In this document: piece by piece, positions 17,941 to 26,329 of the stretch | How the letters are laid out: each line of letters begins with the position of its first letter | Numbering within the stretch: position 1 is the stretch's first letter | Assembly (NCBI GenBank): GCA_024413635.1 | Contig: JAKSTT010000005.1 | Span: 1-47,078, forward strand | Length of the DNA: 47,078 nucleotides | Direction: 5' to 3' | Source of the DNA: Treponemataceae bacterium | Lineage (GTDB): Bacteria > Spirochaetota > Spirochaetia > Treponematales > Treponemataceae | The notes under the pieces: generated by a model | What the model was told of the DNA's origin: nothing | Database searches by the model: none | Seen by the model: only the letters and a program-made list of their open reading frames with translations | Made by a program: the position numbers and the translations under genes

Positions 17941-19239
17941 ATGAAAAAGATTTACAGCAAAATTGAATCAATTAACGGTAGCGTTATTACCGTTCGCGCT
18001 GAAGGCGTAAAATACGGTGAACTTGCTGAAATTGAAACATCTTTCGGTACTTCTCTTGCAGAAGTTAACCGCATTGCCGGTGACCTGGTTTCACTGCAGG
18101 TTTTTGCCGGTGGTCGTGGTGTTTCAACCGGTGACCAGATCCGCTTCCTGGGCCATGAAATGCAGGTTTCATTCTCGGAAGACCTTCTGGGACGCATTTT
18201 CGACGGTGCCGGTGAACCTCGTGATAAGGGACCAGCTCTGAAAGACAACCTGGTTGCCATCGGTGGTCCATCAGTTAACCCGTCAAAACGTATCGTTGCA
18301 AAACGCATGATCCGTACCGGTATTCCAATGATCGATATGTTCAACACTCTGGTTGTATCTCAGAAACTGCCTATTTTCTCAATTTCTGGTGAACCATATA
18401 ACCAGCTGCTGGCACGCATTGCAATGCAGGCTGAAGTTGACGTCATTATCCTTGGCGGTATGGGTCTGAAATACGATGACTACCTGTACTTCAAGGGTGA
18501 ACTGGAAGAAGGAGGCGCTTTAAGCCGCACCGTAATGTTCGTTCATACCGCAGCAGACCCTACTGTAGAATGTCTGCAGGTACCTGATATGTCACTGGCA
18601 GTAGCTGAACAGTTTGCTCTGCAGGGTAAAGACGTTCTGGTACTTCTTACCGATATGACCAACTTTGCCGACTCCATGAAAGAAATCGCCATTACCCAGG
18701 AACAGGTTCCTTCTAACCGTGGTTATCCAGGTGACCTGTACTCACAGCTGGCTGCCCGTTACGAAAAAGCAGTAGACTTTGATGATGCCGGTTCAGTTAC
18801 CATTCTTGCCGTAACCACCATGCCTGGTGACGACGTTACCCATCCGGTTCCTGACAATACCGGTTACATTACCGAAGGTCAGTATTACCTGAAAGGTGGA
18901 CGTATCGAACCATTCGGTTCCCTGTCACGTCTGAAGCAGAACGTTAACGGTAAAACCCGTAATGACCACCGTGCCCTTATGGATGGTATGATCCGTCTGT
19001 ATTCTTCTTACAAAGACACCCTCGAAAAGAAATCAATGGGTTTCATGATGTCTGAGTGGGACGAAAAACTGCTGAAATATGGTGAAATGTTCGAAAAACA
19101 GATGATGGACCTTTCAATCAATATTCCACTTGAAGGTGCTCTGGACATGGGCTGGAAAATTCTTGCTGCCTGTTTCAACAAAGAAGAAACCGGTATCAAG
19201 TCTGAACTTATTACCCAGTACTGGCCATCAGACAAATAA
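17941..19239 (+). CDS. atpB: V-type ATPase subunit B
   Basis: The 432-residue non-catalytic head subunit alternates with A in the A3B3 ring. It lacks a Walker A loop, as expected, with [12 protein letters not shown] in that place, and carries [15 protein letters not shown], a conserved B-subunit stretch that forms part of the nucleotide interface. The ATG lies 2 nt after the atpA stop, with the ribosome site inside the end of atpA (AAGGACGG). The stop is followed by a GGAG site for atpD. Confidence 0.97.
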   Translation: MKKIYSKIESINGSVITVRAEGVKYGELAEIETSFGTSLAEVNRIAGDLVSLQVFAGGRGVSTGDQIRFLGHEMQVSFSEDLLGRIFDGAGEPRDKGPALKDNLVAIGGPSVNPSKRIVAKRMIRTGIPMIDMFNTLVVSQKLPIFSISGEPYNQLLARIAMQAEVDVIILGGMGLKYDDYLYFKGELEEGGALSRTVMFVHTAADPTVECLQVPDMSLAVAEQFALQGKDVLVLLTDMTNFADSMKEIAITQEQVPSNRGYPGDLYSQLAARYEKAVDFDDAGSVTILAVTTMPGDDVTHPVPDNTGYITEGQYYLKGGRIEPFGSLSRLKQNVNGKTRNDHRALMDGMIRLYSSYKDTLEKKSMGFMMSEWDEKLLKYGEMFEKQMMDLSINIPLEGALDMGWKILAACFNKEETGIKSELITQYWPSDK

Positions 19240-19250
19240 CGGAGTAGTAC

Positions 19251-19880
19251 GTGGCAACTATTAAGCTGACTAAAAATGAACTGAAGGCTCAGAAAGATGC
19301 GCTCAAGATGTATAAGCGCTATCTTCCTACCTTGACGCTCAAAAAACAGCAGCTTCAGTCGGAAATCCGCACTATTGATGAACGGGCCAAGGAAGTTCGT
19401 GCAAAACGGGAAGCCCTGGAAAAAGAATTCCAGCAGTGGATTGCCGTTTTCGGTGAACAGGACGCTTTTAAAAGCGATATGGTTACCGTTAAGAACATCA
19501 AGAAAAGTACGGGTAATATAGCCGGTGTTACTATTCCAATCTACGAAGGCGCAGATTTTGCCCGTGGAGATTACGATCTGTACGAAACTCCACTGTGGAT
19601 TGATCTTGCTGCCGACCGTATGGAAAAAGCACTGTCTTATGACCTGGAAGCTGACGTGCTTGATGAGCAGGTCCGCCTTCTGTCTAAGGAATTACGTACC
19701 ACAACACAGCGTGTAAACCTGTTTGAAAAGGTAAAGATTCCTGATACAAAGGCCAACATTAAAATGATTACCGTATACCTGGGTGACCAGCAGGTTGCTG
19801 CAGTTGTACGCGGTAAAATCTCTAAGAAGAATCTTGAAGAAGCTGCTTCTAAAGCTGATGCAGAGGAGGACAAAGAATGA
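19251..19880 (+). CDS. atpD: V-type ATPase subunit D (central rotor shaft)
   Basis: The 209-residue protein is a long antiparallel coiled coil with Lys/Leu-rich N- and C-terminal helices (residues 1-70 and about 130-190), matching subunit D, the axle that turns inside the head. The start is GTG at 19251 with GGAG 8 nt upstream. The stop overlaps the atpI start (ATGA). No gene for the small shaft subunit F is seen next to it. Confidence 0.92.
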   Translation: MATIKLTKNELKAQKDALKMYKRYLPTLTLKKQQLQSEIRTIDERAKEVRAKREALEKEFQQWIAVFGEQDAFKSDMVTVKNIKKSTGNIAGVTIPIYEGADFARGDYDLYETPLWIDLAADRMEKALSYDLEADVLDEQVRLLSKELRTTTQRVNLFEKVKIPDTKANIKMITVYLGDQQVAAVVRGKISKKNLEEAASKADAEEDKE

Positions 19881-21763
19881 TCGTTCCTATGAAGAAAGTA
19901 TTCCTTGTTGTACTCGATTCAGAGAAAAAGGAAGCACTGAAAAAATTACGCAAAGCAGGTCTGGTACACCTTTCTGATGTAGAAGGAAAGGGTGAAGTAC
20001 TGGCCCGTAATAAGAGCGAGTTCAATACTCTTGAATCTGCATATATGCAGCTTTCTGAAGTTAAGCTGACTAAAGCAGAATCAAAAGGTCTGGTACCGGT
20101 TGATGCAAAAGGTACAACAGTTGAAGAAGCGCTGGCATTTGCCAAAGATGTTCTCGGCTGTTTTGAAACCAAAAAAGCTGCTGAAAACCTGATCATTCAG
20201 AACTCAGTTGAACTTGAACGCTTTGCAAAATGGGGAAAGGTAAGTCCTGAAGACTTAACCTATCTCCAGGGAAAAGGTGTAAGCCTTGCGCTGTATGAAA
20301 TTCCTGCCAATAAATACAACAGTATCGGTAAGGATGTAGAAACGGTATACGTTAACAGCGATAAAGGAACCACCCGTTTCCTGCTTCTCAATGCACCGGA
20401 GGGACGTCCTGAAGGGTTACCACCGGAAGCATTTGCAATTACTCTGCCGGTAAAATCATCAGAAACTATGCTTGATGAGATTACCGCTGCCCGGAAAACT
20501 ATTGCTGACGTAGACGCTAAACTCCATGCAGCCGTAGCAAAACTGCCGGTTCTTAAGACCGGTATGGGCATCAGTGGCAAAGAAATTGAATTTGAGAATG
20601 TATTCTCCGGTATGGAACATGAAGAAAACAGTGCCCATGCACTTGCATGGATTACCGGTTTTGTTCCTGCTGAAGATGAAACTGCCGTAAAAACACTGGC
20701 AAAAGAAGAAAACTGGGGTTATGCATCCTGTGATCCAAGTGATGAAGATGCAGTTCCAACCAAACTGAAGAACAATAAGTTTGTTAGCCTTATTTATCCG
20801 GTTTCAGACTTTTTGGGCACTGTTCCGGGATATACCGAATATGATATTTCCGGCTGGTTCCTGCTGTTCTTCTGTATTTTCTTCGGTATGATTTTCGGTG
20901 ATGGTGGTTACGGACTTCTGATGGTGGTAGCTGCACTCTTTGCCATGCTGAAAAGTAAAGGCAAACCGGCACCGGCAATATGCCTCCTGATGCTGCTTGG
21001 TGCAACAACCATGCTGTGGGGTATGGTAACCTGTAACTGGTTTGGTATTCCGGTTGACGTTCTGCCAGCCTGGCTGAAAAACCTGTCATTAACCGGCGGT
21101 CCATTACCATTGTCAAATGTAAAGGCTGCTGAATCAGCTGCAGCAAAAGATCTGGTAAGTCAGAACCTGCAGGTATTCTGTTTTATTCTGGCTCTTATCC
21201 AGCTTTCTGTTGCCCACCTGAAAGGTATCGTCCGGAACATCAAGTCACTGAAAGCATTCGGTGAACTGGGTTCTTTAGGTATGGTATTCGGACTCTTCTT
21301 CCTTGTTCTCAACATGGTAGTAGATGCCAACCGTTTCCCACTGCCTTCCTGGGCTATTCCGGTCATCGGTGGCGGCTTTGCACTGAGCTTCATTTTTGCA
21401 AATTATGAAGGTTCTGTTGTTAAGTCAATTCTTGAAAGCCTTAAAAACATCGTTTCGGTTCTGCTGGGTGTTGTAAACAACTTCTCTGATATTGTTTCCT
21501 ACATCCGTCTGTGGGCTGTTGGACTTGCAGGTTCTGCAATTTCTGAAACAGTCAACAATATGGCAGGCGGAATGCTTGGTGGTTTCATTATCTTTGCCGG
21601 CGTTCTGCTGCTGTGTTTCGGACATGGTCTGAACATGGTACTGAACCTGCTGTCAGTAATTGTTCATGGTGTACGCTTGAATACGCTTGAATTCTCAAGC
21701 CATCTTGGTATGTCATGGAGTGGATTTAGTTACGAACCGTTCAGTGAAACGGTAGAAAAATAA
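19877..21763 (+). CDS. atpI: V-type ATPase membrane subunit I
   Basis: The 628-residue subunit I (a-type) carries the ion half-channels and anchors the peripheral stalk. Residues 1-300 are soluble and helical (stalk-binding), and the remainder contains about seven or eight membrane helices, including the stretch near [17 protein letters not shown], whose Arg faces the rotor Glu. GDGGYGLL and [13 protein letters not shown] at the C-terminus fit the family. The gene overlaps atpD by 4 nt and is followed by a 65-nt gap that holds a hairpin and the ribosome site for atpK. Confidence 0.95.
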   Translation: MIVPMKKVFLVVLDSEKKEALKKLRKAGLVHLSDVEGKGEVLARNKSEFNTLESAYMQLSEVKLTKAESKGLVPVDAKGTTVEEALAFAKDVLGCFETKKAAENLIIQNSVELERFAKWGKVSPEDLTYLQGKGVSLALYEIPANKYNSIGKDVETVYVNSDKGTTRFLLLNAPEGRPEGLPPEAFAITLPVKSSETMLDEITAARKTIADVDAKLHAAVAKLPVLKTGMGISGKEIEFENVFSGMEHEENSAHALAWITGFVPAEDETAVKTLAKEENWGYASCDPSDEDAVPTKLKNNKFVSLIYPVSDFLGTVPGYTEYDISGWFLLFFCIFFGMIFGDGGYGLLMVVAALFAMLKSKGKPAPAICLLMLLGATTMLWGMVTCNWFGIPVDVLPAWLKNLSLTGGPLPLSNVKAAESAAAKDLVSQNLQVFCFILALIQLSVAHLKGIVRNIKSLKAFGELGSLGMVFGLFFLVLNMVVDANRFPLPSWAIPVIGGGFALSFIFANYEGSVVKSILESLKNIVSVLLGVVNNFSDIVSYIRLWAVGLAGSAISETVNNMAGGMLGGFIIFAGVLLLCFGHGLNMVLNLLSVIVHGVRLNTLEFSSHLGMSWSGFSYEPFSETVEK

Positions 21764-21776
21764 AAGATTTACAGCT

Positions 21777-21807
21777 GGCACGAAGGGCAGTATGCCACTA
21801 ACGTGCC
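21777..21807 (+). other. Intercistronic mRNA hairpin before atpK
   Basis: GGCACG (21777-21782) pairs with CGTGCC (21802-21807), and inside it GGCA (21786-21789) pairs with TGCC (21793-21796). There is no T-run, so it is not a terminator. It lies 9 nt before the AAAGGAG site of atpK and may protect or expose the c-subunit message. Confidence 0.65.
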
Positions 21808-21828
21808 GTAATGCTAAAGGAGATTATT

Positions 21829-22257
21829 ATGTTAGGTTATTTTGGAGCAGCTTGTGTTCTTGGTATTGCAGCAATCGGTTCTGCAATTGGTATCGGTGCC
21901 GCAGGTCAGGCAGCAATTGGCGCATGGAAACGCTGTTACATGAACAACAAACCAGCACCATTCATTTTGACTGTATTTGCTGGTGCACCTCTTACCCAGA
22001 CCATTTACGGCTTCCTGCTGATGCAGCAGATGCTGGGAAAAATTGCTGCTGGTGCTAATGAAGGTGGTATGCTTGCTCTGGGTATCTTCTCTGGTCTGGC
22101 AATGGCTATGTCTGCTATTTCACAGGGAAAAGCCGGTGCTGCAGGTTCTGATGCAATGGGTGAAACCGGTAAAGGTTTCGCACAGTACATCATGGTTGTA
22201 GGTCTTTGTGAAACCGTTGCACTGTTCGCAATGGTATTCTCTTTCCTGTACAACTAA
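21829..22257 (+). CDS. atpK: V-type ATPase rotor (c-ring) subunit K
   Basis: The 142-residue proteolipid has two fused two-helix hairpins. The first carries APLTQTIYGF (T56, Q57, Y60) without a carboxylate. The second carries Q99 in AISQGK and the ion-binding E128 in LCETVALF. The ATG at 21829 follows AAAGGAG; an in-frame ATG at 21811 lies before that site and is unlikely. The ligand pattern resembles the Na+-binding NtpK subunit of Enterococcus hirae, so Na+ is the probable coupling ion. The gene ends the operon core and ispG follows 12 nt later. Confidence 0.95.
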   Translation: MLGYFGAACVLGIAAIGSAIGIGAAGQAAIGAWKRCYMNNKPAPFILTVFAGAPLTQTIYGFLLMQQMLGKIAAGANEGGMLALGIFSGLAMAMSAISQGKAGAAGSDAMGETGKGFAQYIMVVGLCETVALFAMVFSFLYN

Positions 22258-22269
22258 GGTTTACTCAGC

Positions 22270-23421
22270 GTGACATTTCAAACTCCTCGTACCGTCTCAT
22301 TAGGCGGTACCGGGTCATGTAAACGTCTGGAAATCGGGGGCAATGCCCCCGTTTCTATTCAGACTATGTGGAAAGAGGGCATTACGGATGTAGCTCACAA
22401 CCGTGAAGCCCTTTCTTCTATTATTGACCGTATAGAAAAACTTGGCCTTTTGGGCTGTGATATTGTCCGTTTTGCCGTACCTGATATGGCAAGCGCAGAA
22501 GGACTCTGTGCCATAGCGGAACTTTCCCCGTTACCACTGGTTGCAGACATTCATTTTGACTATAAACTGGCACTCCGCTGTCTTGACGGCAATGTGGCAA
22601 AAATCAGGATTAACCCTGGTAATATCGGAAGCCGCGAAAGGGTAGAAGCTGTTGTATCCAAATGCCGGGATAAAGGCGCTGCTATCCGCATCGGCGTTAA
22701 TACCGGAAGTCTGCCCCGTGATCTGGCAGATGCTGTTGCCAAAGGAACCATTACCCGTGCGGCAGCTCTTGCAGAAACTGCTGCACGTGAAGCATCTGTT
22801 TTTGAAGAACTTGATTTTACTAATTACGTTGTCAGTATGAAAGCTTCCAGCGTACGTGAAACCATCGAATCAAACGAAGCTTTTGCCGCAAAATACAATG
22901 CGCCGCTGCATATCGGTGTTACTGAAGCAGGCCCCATTATCGGCGGTGTGGTAAAGAGTACCCTGGCATTCAGCCATCTGCTTGATGAAGGAATTGGTTC
23001 AACAATCCGCGTAAGCCTTTCTGATACGCCTCAGAATGAAGTTATTGCCGGACGCGAAATACTCCGTGAATGTGGTAAACGTACCGGTGGTGTAACGCTG
23101 GTATCCTGTCCACGGTGTGGCCGTATCGGCTTTGATGTACATGACTTTGTTTCCCGCTGGGAACCGGAACTGCTCGGCATGGACAAAAATGTTACCGTTG
23201 CAGTTATGGGTTGTGTCGTAAACGGCCCTGGTGAAGGTAAGCATGCGGACTTAGGAATCTGCGGAACTGGGGACAGTGTCCTTATTTTCAAGCATGGTGA
23301 AATTGTCCGGACCCTTCGTGCCGATGATTTTGGTTTAGCAGGAGATACTCCTCAGGAAAGACTGAATGCTTTGAAGGAAAATGCCGATAAAGCATTTAGA
23401 GAGGAATTATTATCACTGTGA
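22270..23421 (+). CDS. ispG: IspG, (E)-4-hydroxy-3-methylbut-2-enyl-diphosphate synthase
   Basis: IspG is an Fe-S enzyme of the MEP isoprenoid pathway, which converts MEcPP to HMBPP using two electrons. The 383-residue protein has the TIM-barrel opening with PVSIQTMWKEG, VADIHFDYKLA, KIRINPGNIG and GVNTGSLP, and the three cluster cysteines in CPRCGR (near residue 280) and GCVVNGPGEGKHADLG. The start is GTG 12 nt after the atpK stop, with AAGG overlapping that stop. The following gene overlaps the ispG stop by 4 nt (GTGA). Confidence 0.96.
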   Translation: MTFQTPRTVSLGGTGSCKRLEIGGNAPVSIQTMWKEGITDVAHNREALSSIIDRIEKLGLLGCDIVRFAVPDMASAEGLCAIAELSPLPLVADIHFDYKLALRCLDGNVAKIRINPGNIGSRERVEAVVSKCRDKGAAIRIGVNTGSLPRDLADAVAKGTITRAAALAETAAREASVFEELDFTNYVVSMKASSVRETIESNEAFAAKYNAPLHIGVTEAGPIIGGVVKSTLAFSHLLDEGIGSTIRVSLSDTPQNEVIAGREILRECGKRTGGVTLVSCPRCGRIGFDVHDFVSRWEPELLGMDKNVTVAVMGCVVNGPGEGKHADLGICGTGDSVLIFKHGEIVRTLRADDFGLAGDTPQERLNALKENADKAFREELLSL

Positions 23422-24512
23422 AGTGCCTGAAATATTACCGTTTTCTTATTTGTTGTCTTATTGCCCTGTGTTGCAGCAGAACTGTGTCTGCCCAAAATGC
23501 AGGGTCCGCCATTCAATTACTTGATGAAGCAGAACGTGAATTTGAAAACGGTAATTTGGGTATTGCCCTGAAAATGGCAGAGAATGCCAAGGAACAGCGC
23601 GTTTCAGAAAGCACCGGATATGTTACTACTCTCGATACAGCTCTGACACCGCTAGCTGTTCAGAATGCCGGAGATCTTATTCCGGATGTCCGTGAAATTC
23701 TTGTCTCCCGTCTTGAATCACGTGCTGTAAAGATTATTGATGAAGCATTACTCTTACGTGATGCTGATTATTTCAATAACTCTATTACAGAGATAAAAAA
23801 ATACTATATCAACCGTTCAGTATATCCTGAGGCTGAATATCTTTTAGGTCAGATTTATCAGGCAGAAGGCGAATTTGATGTTGCCAGAGACTTCTATTTT
23901 CAAGCCCTGGATCACAGCTATGCCCTTGATGTACCTGCAGAAAAAATCGATATTTACTATACCACTGCGTATCTTGCTGAACTGATGAATGATGACAATC
24001 TGTATGAAGTTATGCTGTTGAATATTCTTGATACAAATTCCTGGTATACGCAGGGAGATGGACTTTCACCGTACCTGGAGGCAGCCATGGATAATGCACT
24101 GCATCAGGAAACAGCTACAAAATTTTTCAGATTATACCGTGCAAATCATCCGCAAAGCTTGAATGCTGCCATTCAGCTCTCATCTTTTTATTATGAAAAA
24201 GGATTGATTGATAAGGCGTATGCCTGTGCCACGGTCAGTGCGCTCATGACGTTTACCAGACTGTATGAAGTGCTGACAAACCGTAAACAGCTTTTTGAAT
24301 TTAAAGACTTACATCAGTTCTTTACAGCAGCAATCCGGTATTCAGATATTACAGAATGGATGAATACCCAACGGGCCTGGCAGGGACTGTATACTTTTGC
24401 CTGTATCTGTGCGGATAAAGGTAATCCGGCGCTGGCAGGAGAGATTTTCTCAATGCTTGCTGAAATCTGCACGGATTCTGAAATCAGAAAACTTTCTGTA
24501 ATCAGGCTGTAA
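23418..24512 (+). CDS. Secreted TPR-like repeat protein of unknown function
   Basis: The 364-residue protein starts with GTG inside the ispG stop and has a signal peptide (residues 1-24, probable cleavage after TVSA, before QNAGS). The rest is alpha-helical with several degenerate TPR-like pairs, such as LDEAEREFENGNLGIALKMAENA and AEYLLGQIYQAEGEFDVARDFYF. Such proteins often act as periplasmic assembly or scaffold factors. I do not recognise a specific family. Its tight overlap with ispG suggests cotranscription, not a shared pathway. No terminator follows; the promoter of the next gene begins 22 bp after the stop. Confidence 0.75.
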   Translation: MKCLKYYRFLICCLIALCCSRTVSAQNAGSAIQLLDEAEREFENGNLGIALKMAENAKEQRVSESTGYVTTLDTALTPLAVQNAGDLIPDVREILVSRLESRAVKIIDEALLLRDADYFNNSITEIKKYYINRSVYPEAEYLLGQIYQAEGEFDVARDFYFQALDHSYALDVPAEKIDIYYTTAYLAELMNDDNLYEVMLLNILDTNSWYTQGDGLSPYLEAAMDNALHQETATKFFRLYRANHPQSLNAAIQLSSFYYEKGLIDKAYACATVSALMTFTRLYEVLTNRKQLFEFKDLHQFFTAAIRYSDITEWMNTQRAWQGLYTFACICADKGNPALAGEIFSMLAEICTDSEIRKLSVIRL

Positions 24513-24533
24513 ATTATACTTTTTTGTAATTTA

Positions 24534-24562
24534 TTGACCTCAGCAACAGACATCATTATAAT
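24534..24562 (+). promoter_or_regulatory. Near-consensus promoter of the small barrel gene
   Basis: TTGACC (24534-24539) and TATAAT (24557-24562) are exactly 17 bp apart, the best plus-strand promoter in the window. Transcription should begin near 24569 and give an untranslated leader of about 43 nt ending in GGAGAGGAG. Confidence 0.85.
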
Positions 24563-24611
24563 TTTAAGAGTATTCTAATTTTTCCCCTTTTTGGGAGAGG
24601 AGTTTATTAAA

Positions 24612-25088
24612 ATGAACAAGAAGATTATTGCTCTGCTTGCTGTACTGGTACTTGCAGGATCTGCAAGTATGTTTGCCGTTGGTATCGGTGCACAGGCTGG
24701 TGTAGTAGGTGCAAGTAAAGATGCTGCCCTTACTTTTAAACTGGATTCAAGTCCATATCTGTTTGCCGTAAATATTGGCGGACTTGGTGGTGGTGCAACT
24801 TCTGTAGGACTGGTTGCCGACTCTTGGATGGCTAACAAAACCTTTGCTAAACCATTTGCTTATTTCTATGGTGTTGGTTTTGGTGCCGGTTTTGCTTCAG
24901 CTGGTGACAACATTCTGGTAACTGTTGGTCCACGTCTGGTTGGCGGATTGAACGTATTCCTGGCAAAACAGTTTGAACTGTATGCTCAGATTGCATGGCA
25001 GCCATCACTGATTATTGCTACCAACAACGGAATTGACTTCAAGATTGACCACTTCCCGGTTAACGTAGGTTTCCGCTTCTGGTTCTAA
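24612..25088 (+). CDS. Small probable outer-membrane beta-barrel protein
   Basis: The 158-residue protein has a signal peptide (residues 1-22, cleavage after SMFA). The rest is Gly-rich with alternating hydrophobic strands, for example LFAVNIGGLGGG and FAYFYGVGFGAGFA, and ends in FRFWF, typical of an eight-strand-type outer-membrane barrel recognised by BamA. The ATG at 24612 follows a strong GGAGAGGAG site; a TTG 21 nt upstream overlaps that site. It is a single-gene unit with a strong promoter and a strong terminator, so high expression is likely. No specific family was recognised. Confidence 0.8.
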   Translation: MNKKIIALLAVLVLAGSASMFAVGIGAQAGVVGASKDAALTFKLDSSPYLFAVNIGGLGGGATSVGLVADSWMANKTFAKPFAYFYGVGFGAGFASAGDNILVTVGPRLVGGLNVFLAKQFELYAQIAWQPSLIIATNNGIDFKIDHFPVNVGFRFWF

Positions 25089-25105
25089 TCAGAACTGTCT
25101 TAACC

Positions 25106-25173
25106 AAAAAAAGGGCTGTCTTATAGTTCATGTCATTCCGAATGACAGAACTGATTAGACAGCCCTTTTTTTT
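25106..25173. terminator. Long bidirectional terminator between convergent genes
   Basis: AAGGGCTGTCT (25111-25121) pairs with AGACAGCCCTT, flanked by an A-run on the left and a T-run on the right. Inside it sits a second perfect stem, TGTCATTC against GAATGACA, flanked by GTTC/GAAC. It closes the barrel gene on the plus strand and the WecA-like gene on the minus strand. Confidence 0.85.
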
Positions 25174-25187
25174 ATAGACAGTTTCCA

Positions 25188-25355
25188 TTAATGTTCATCA
25201 AGCTCAGATTTGAAGTTAGGATCGCGGCTTAAAATAACGGCACGGTTTGTGTAGTGAATAATCGTAAAGAAAAGAATGGCAACAATGTACCCGATGAAAA
25301 GAACAACCAGACCGCGCTGACCGCCAATGGCAAGACTTCCCATAACCATGGCGCA
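25188..25355 (-). pseudogene. Disconnected C-terminal part of the WecA-like gene, beyond an in-frame TGA
   Basis: After the TGA at 25356-25358, the same frame stays open for 55 codons to TAA at 25188. It codes for CAMVMGSLAIGG, a membrane helix (LVVLFIGYIVAILFFTIIHY) and a short charged tail ending SELDEH. This looks like the missing last membrane segment of the upstream transferase. The TAA sits 15 nt from the shared terminator, which supports this as the original gene end. It has no start or ribosome site of its own. Confidence 0.8.
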
Positions 25356-26243
25356 TCACAGAATCTGCATACTGTAGAGGATGACAAGAATTCCCGGTGT
25401 GTGGAAACCCAAGTTCATCAGTTTATGATGAAGATGTGCTTTATCAGGGCTGAAGAATGAACGGTGTTCACGGGTGCGCCGCCACATGGCTGCAATGGTA
25501 TCAAAAACCGGAAGGGCACAGATTAAAAGAATCAGTGCCAGTTTCTGCGGTTCAAATACCGTATCAGTCTTATACAGCGGCAGGGTACAGATAACAAAAC
25601 CCAGGAACTGACTGCCGCCATCTCCCATAAAGGTTTTTGCTTTTGGTTTGTTGTACAGCAGAAAGCCGAATACAGCTCCCGCAAGAATGACAAAAGTTGC
25701 TGTTGCGGTCGTATCTACATAAAAAAAGACATGAGCCATGGTAAGACTGCAAATGCAGGAAAGACCACCGCAGAGAGCATCAACACCATCAATCAGGTTA
25801 TAGGAATTAACCAGCCCGATAATCCATCCCATAGTAAGAATGGCACTGATAATCCAGGGCAGTTCCCAACCGAAAAAATTGGTAAAGCGGTATCCGCTGA
25901 ATACCACGATGAATGCAGCCACAACCTGTACTGCAAGTTTTGCCTTAGCCTTCATTTCCGTCAGGTCATCAATAACGCCAAAGACAAATATGATGAACCC
26001 GGCAATCACCAGCGGAAGAACGTGTATAACATCCTGCAGCTGCTGTTTTTCCATAATCAGGTATACAACAACGCCAATGGTAAAGGCGGGAACAAAACCT
26101 ACGGAACCTAAACGGGGAATTTTACCGGTATGTACTTTACGCTCATTGATGGAATCGTAAATACCATGTTTATGACAGAAAGAAATGATGAATGGTATTG
26201 AAACGGCAGATATAGCAAACGCCAGCAATGAGCATAACAGCAT
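25356..26243 (-). CDS. WecA/TagO-type polyprenyl-phosphate sugar-1-phosphate transferase, truncated by TGA
   Basis: This MraY/WecA-family enzyme moves a sugar-1-phosphate (usually GlcNAc-1-P) to undecaprenyl phosphate to start surface-glycan synthesis. The 295 residues before the TGA contain about nine membrane helices and all key motifs: KVHTGKIPRLG, GVIDDLTEMKAK (Asp pair), NSYNLIDGVDAL, FMGDGGSQFLG and DKAHLHHKL. The start at 26243 places the first helix at the N-terminus, as in relatives. It has no Shine-Dalgarno but a consensus promoter ending 6 nt upstream. The in-frame TGA removes the last helix. Whether the short form works, or the stop is read through or an assembly error, is open. 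Confidence 0.8.
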   Translation of the reverse strand: MLLCSLLAFAISAVSIPFIISFCHKHGIYDSINERKVHTGKIPRLGSVGFVPAFTIGVVVYLIMEKQQLQDVIHVLPLVIAGFIIFVFGVIDDLTEMKAKAKLAVQVVAAFIVVFSGYRFTNFFGWELPWIISAILTMGWIIGLVNSYNLIDGVDALCGGLSCICSLTMAHVFFYVDTTATATFVILAGAVFGFLLYNKPKAKTFMGDGGSQFLGFVICTLPLYKTDTVFEPQKLALILLICALPVFDTIAAMWRRTREHRSFFSPDKAHLHHKLMNLGFHTPGILVILYSMQIL

Positions 26244-26249
26244 GAATCT

Positions 26250-26278
26250 ATTATACGCCTTCAAAAAGCATCTTTCAA
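26250..26278 (-). promoter_or_regulatory. Consensus promoter of the WecA-like gene, leaderless geometry
   Basis: On the minus strand TTGAAA (26273-26278) and TATAAT (26250-26255) are 17 bp apart. The ATG at 26243 begins 6 nt after the -10 box. Transcription would begin at or within a nucleotide or two of the start codon, and there is no ribosome site in between. Confidence 0.78.
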
Positions 26279-26282
26279 CAAC

Positions 26283-26310
26283 TTGCAGTATTTTTAGCAT
26301 ATGATACACT
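26283..26310 (+). promoter_or_regulatory. Promoter of the aminotransferase-glgA unit
   Basis: TTGCAG (26283-26288) and TACACT (26305-26310) are 16 bp apart. The ATG follows 19 nt later with GAGGAA in between. It is divergent from the WecA-like promoter, with the two -35 boxes only 4 bp apart. Confidence 0.55.
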
Positions 26311-26329
26311 GAAAATAGAGGAATAAAAT

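Noticed and set aside
25320..25358. The TGA in the WecA-like gene as a selenocysteine codon; a stem GCCATGG/CCATTGGC with a bulged T lies just downstream.
   Set aside because: The position is in a C-terminal membrane region with no catalytic role, and no member of the family is known to me to use selenocysteine. The stem could arise by chance.
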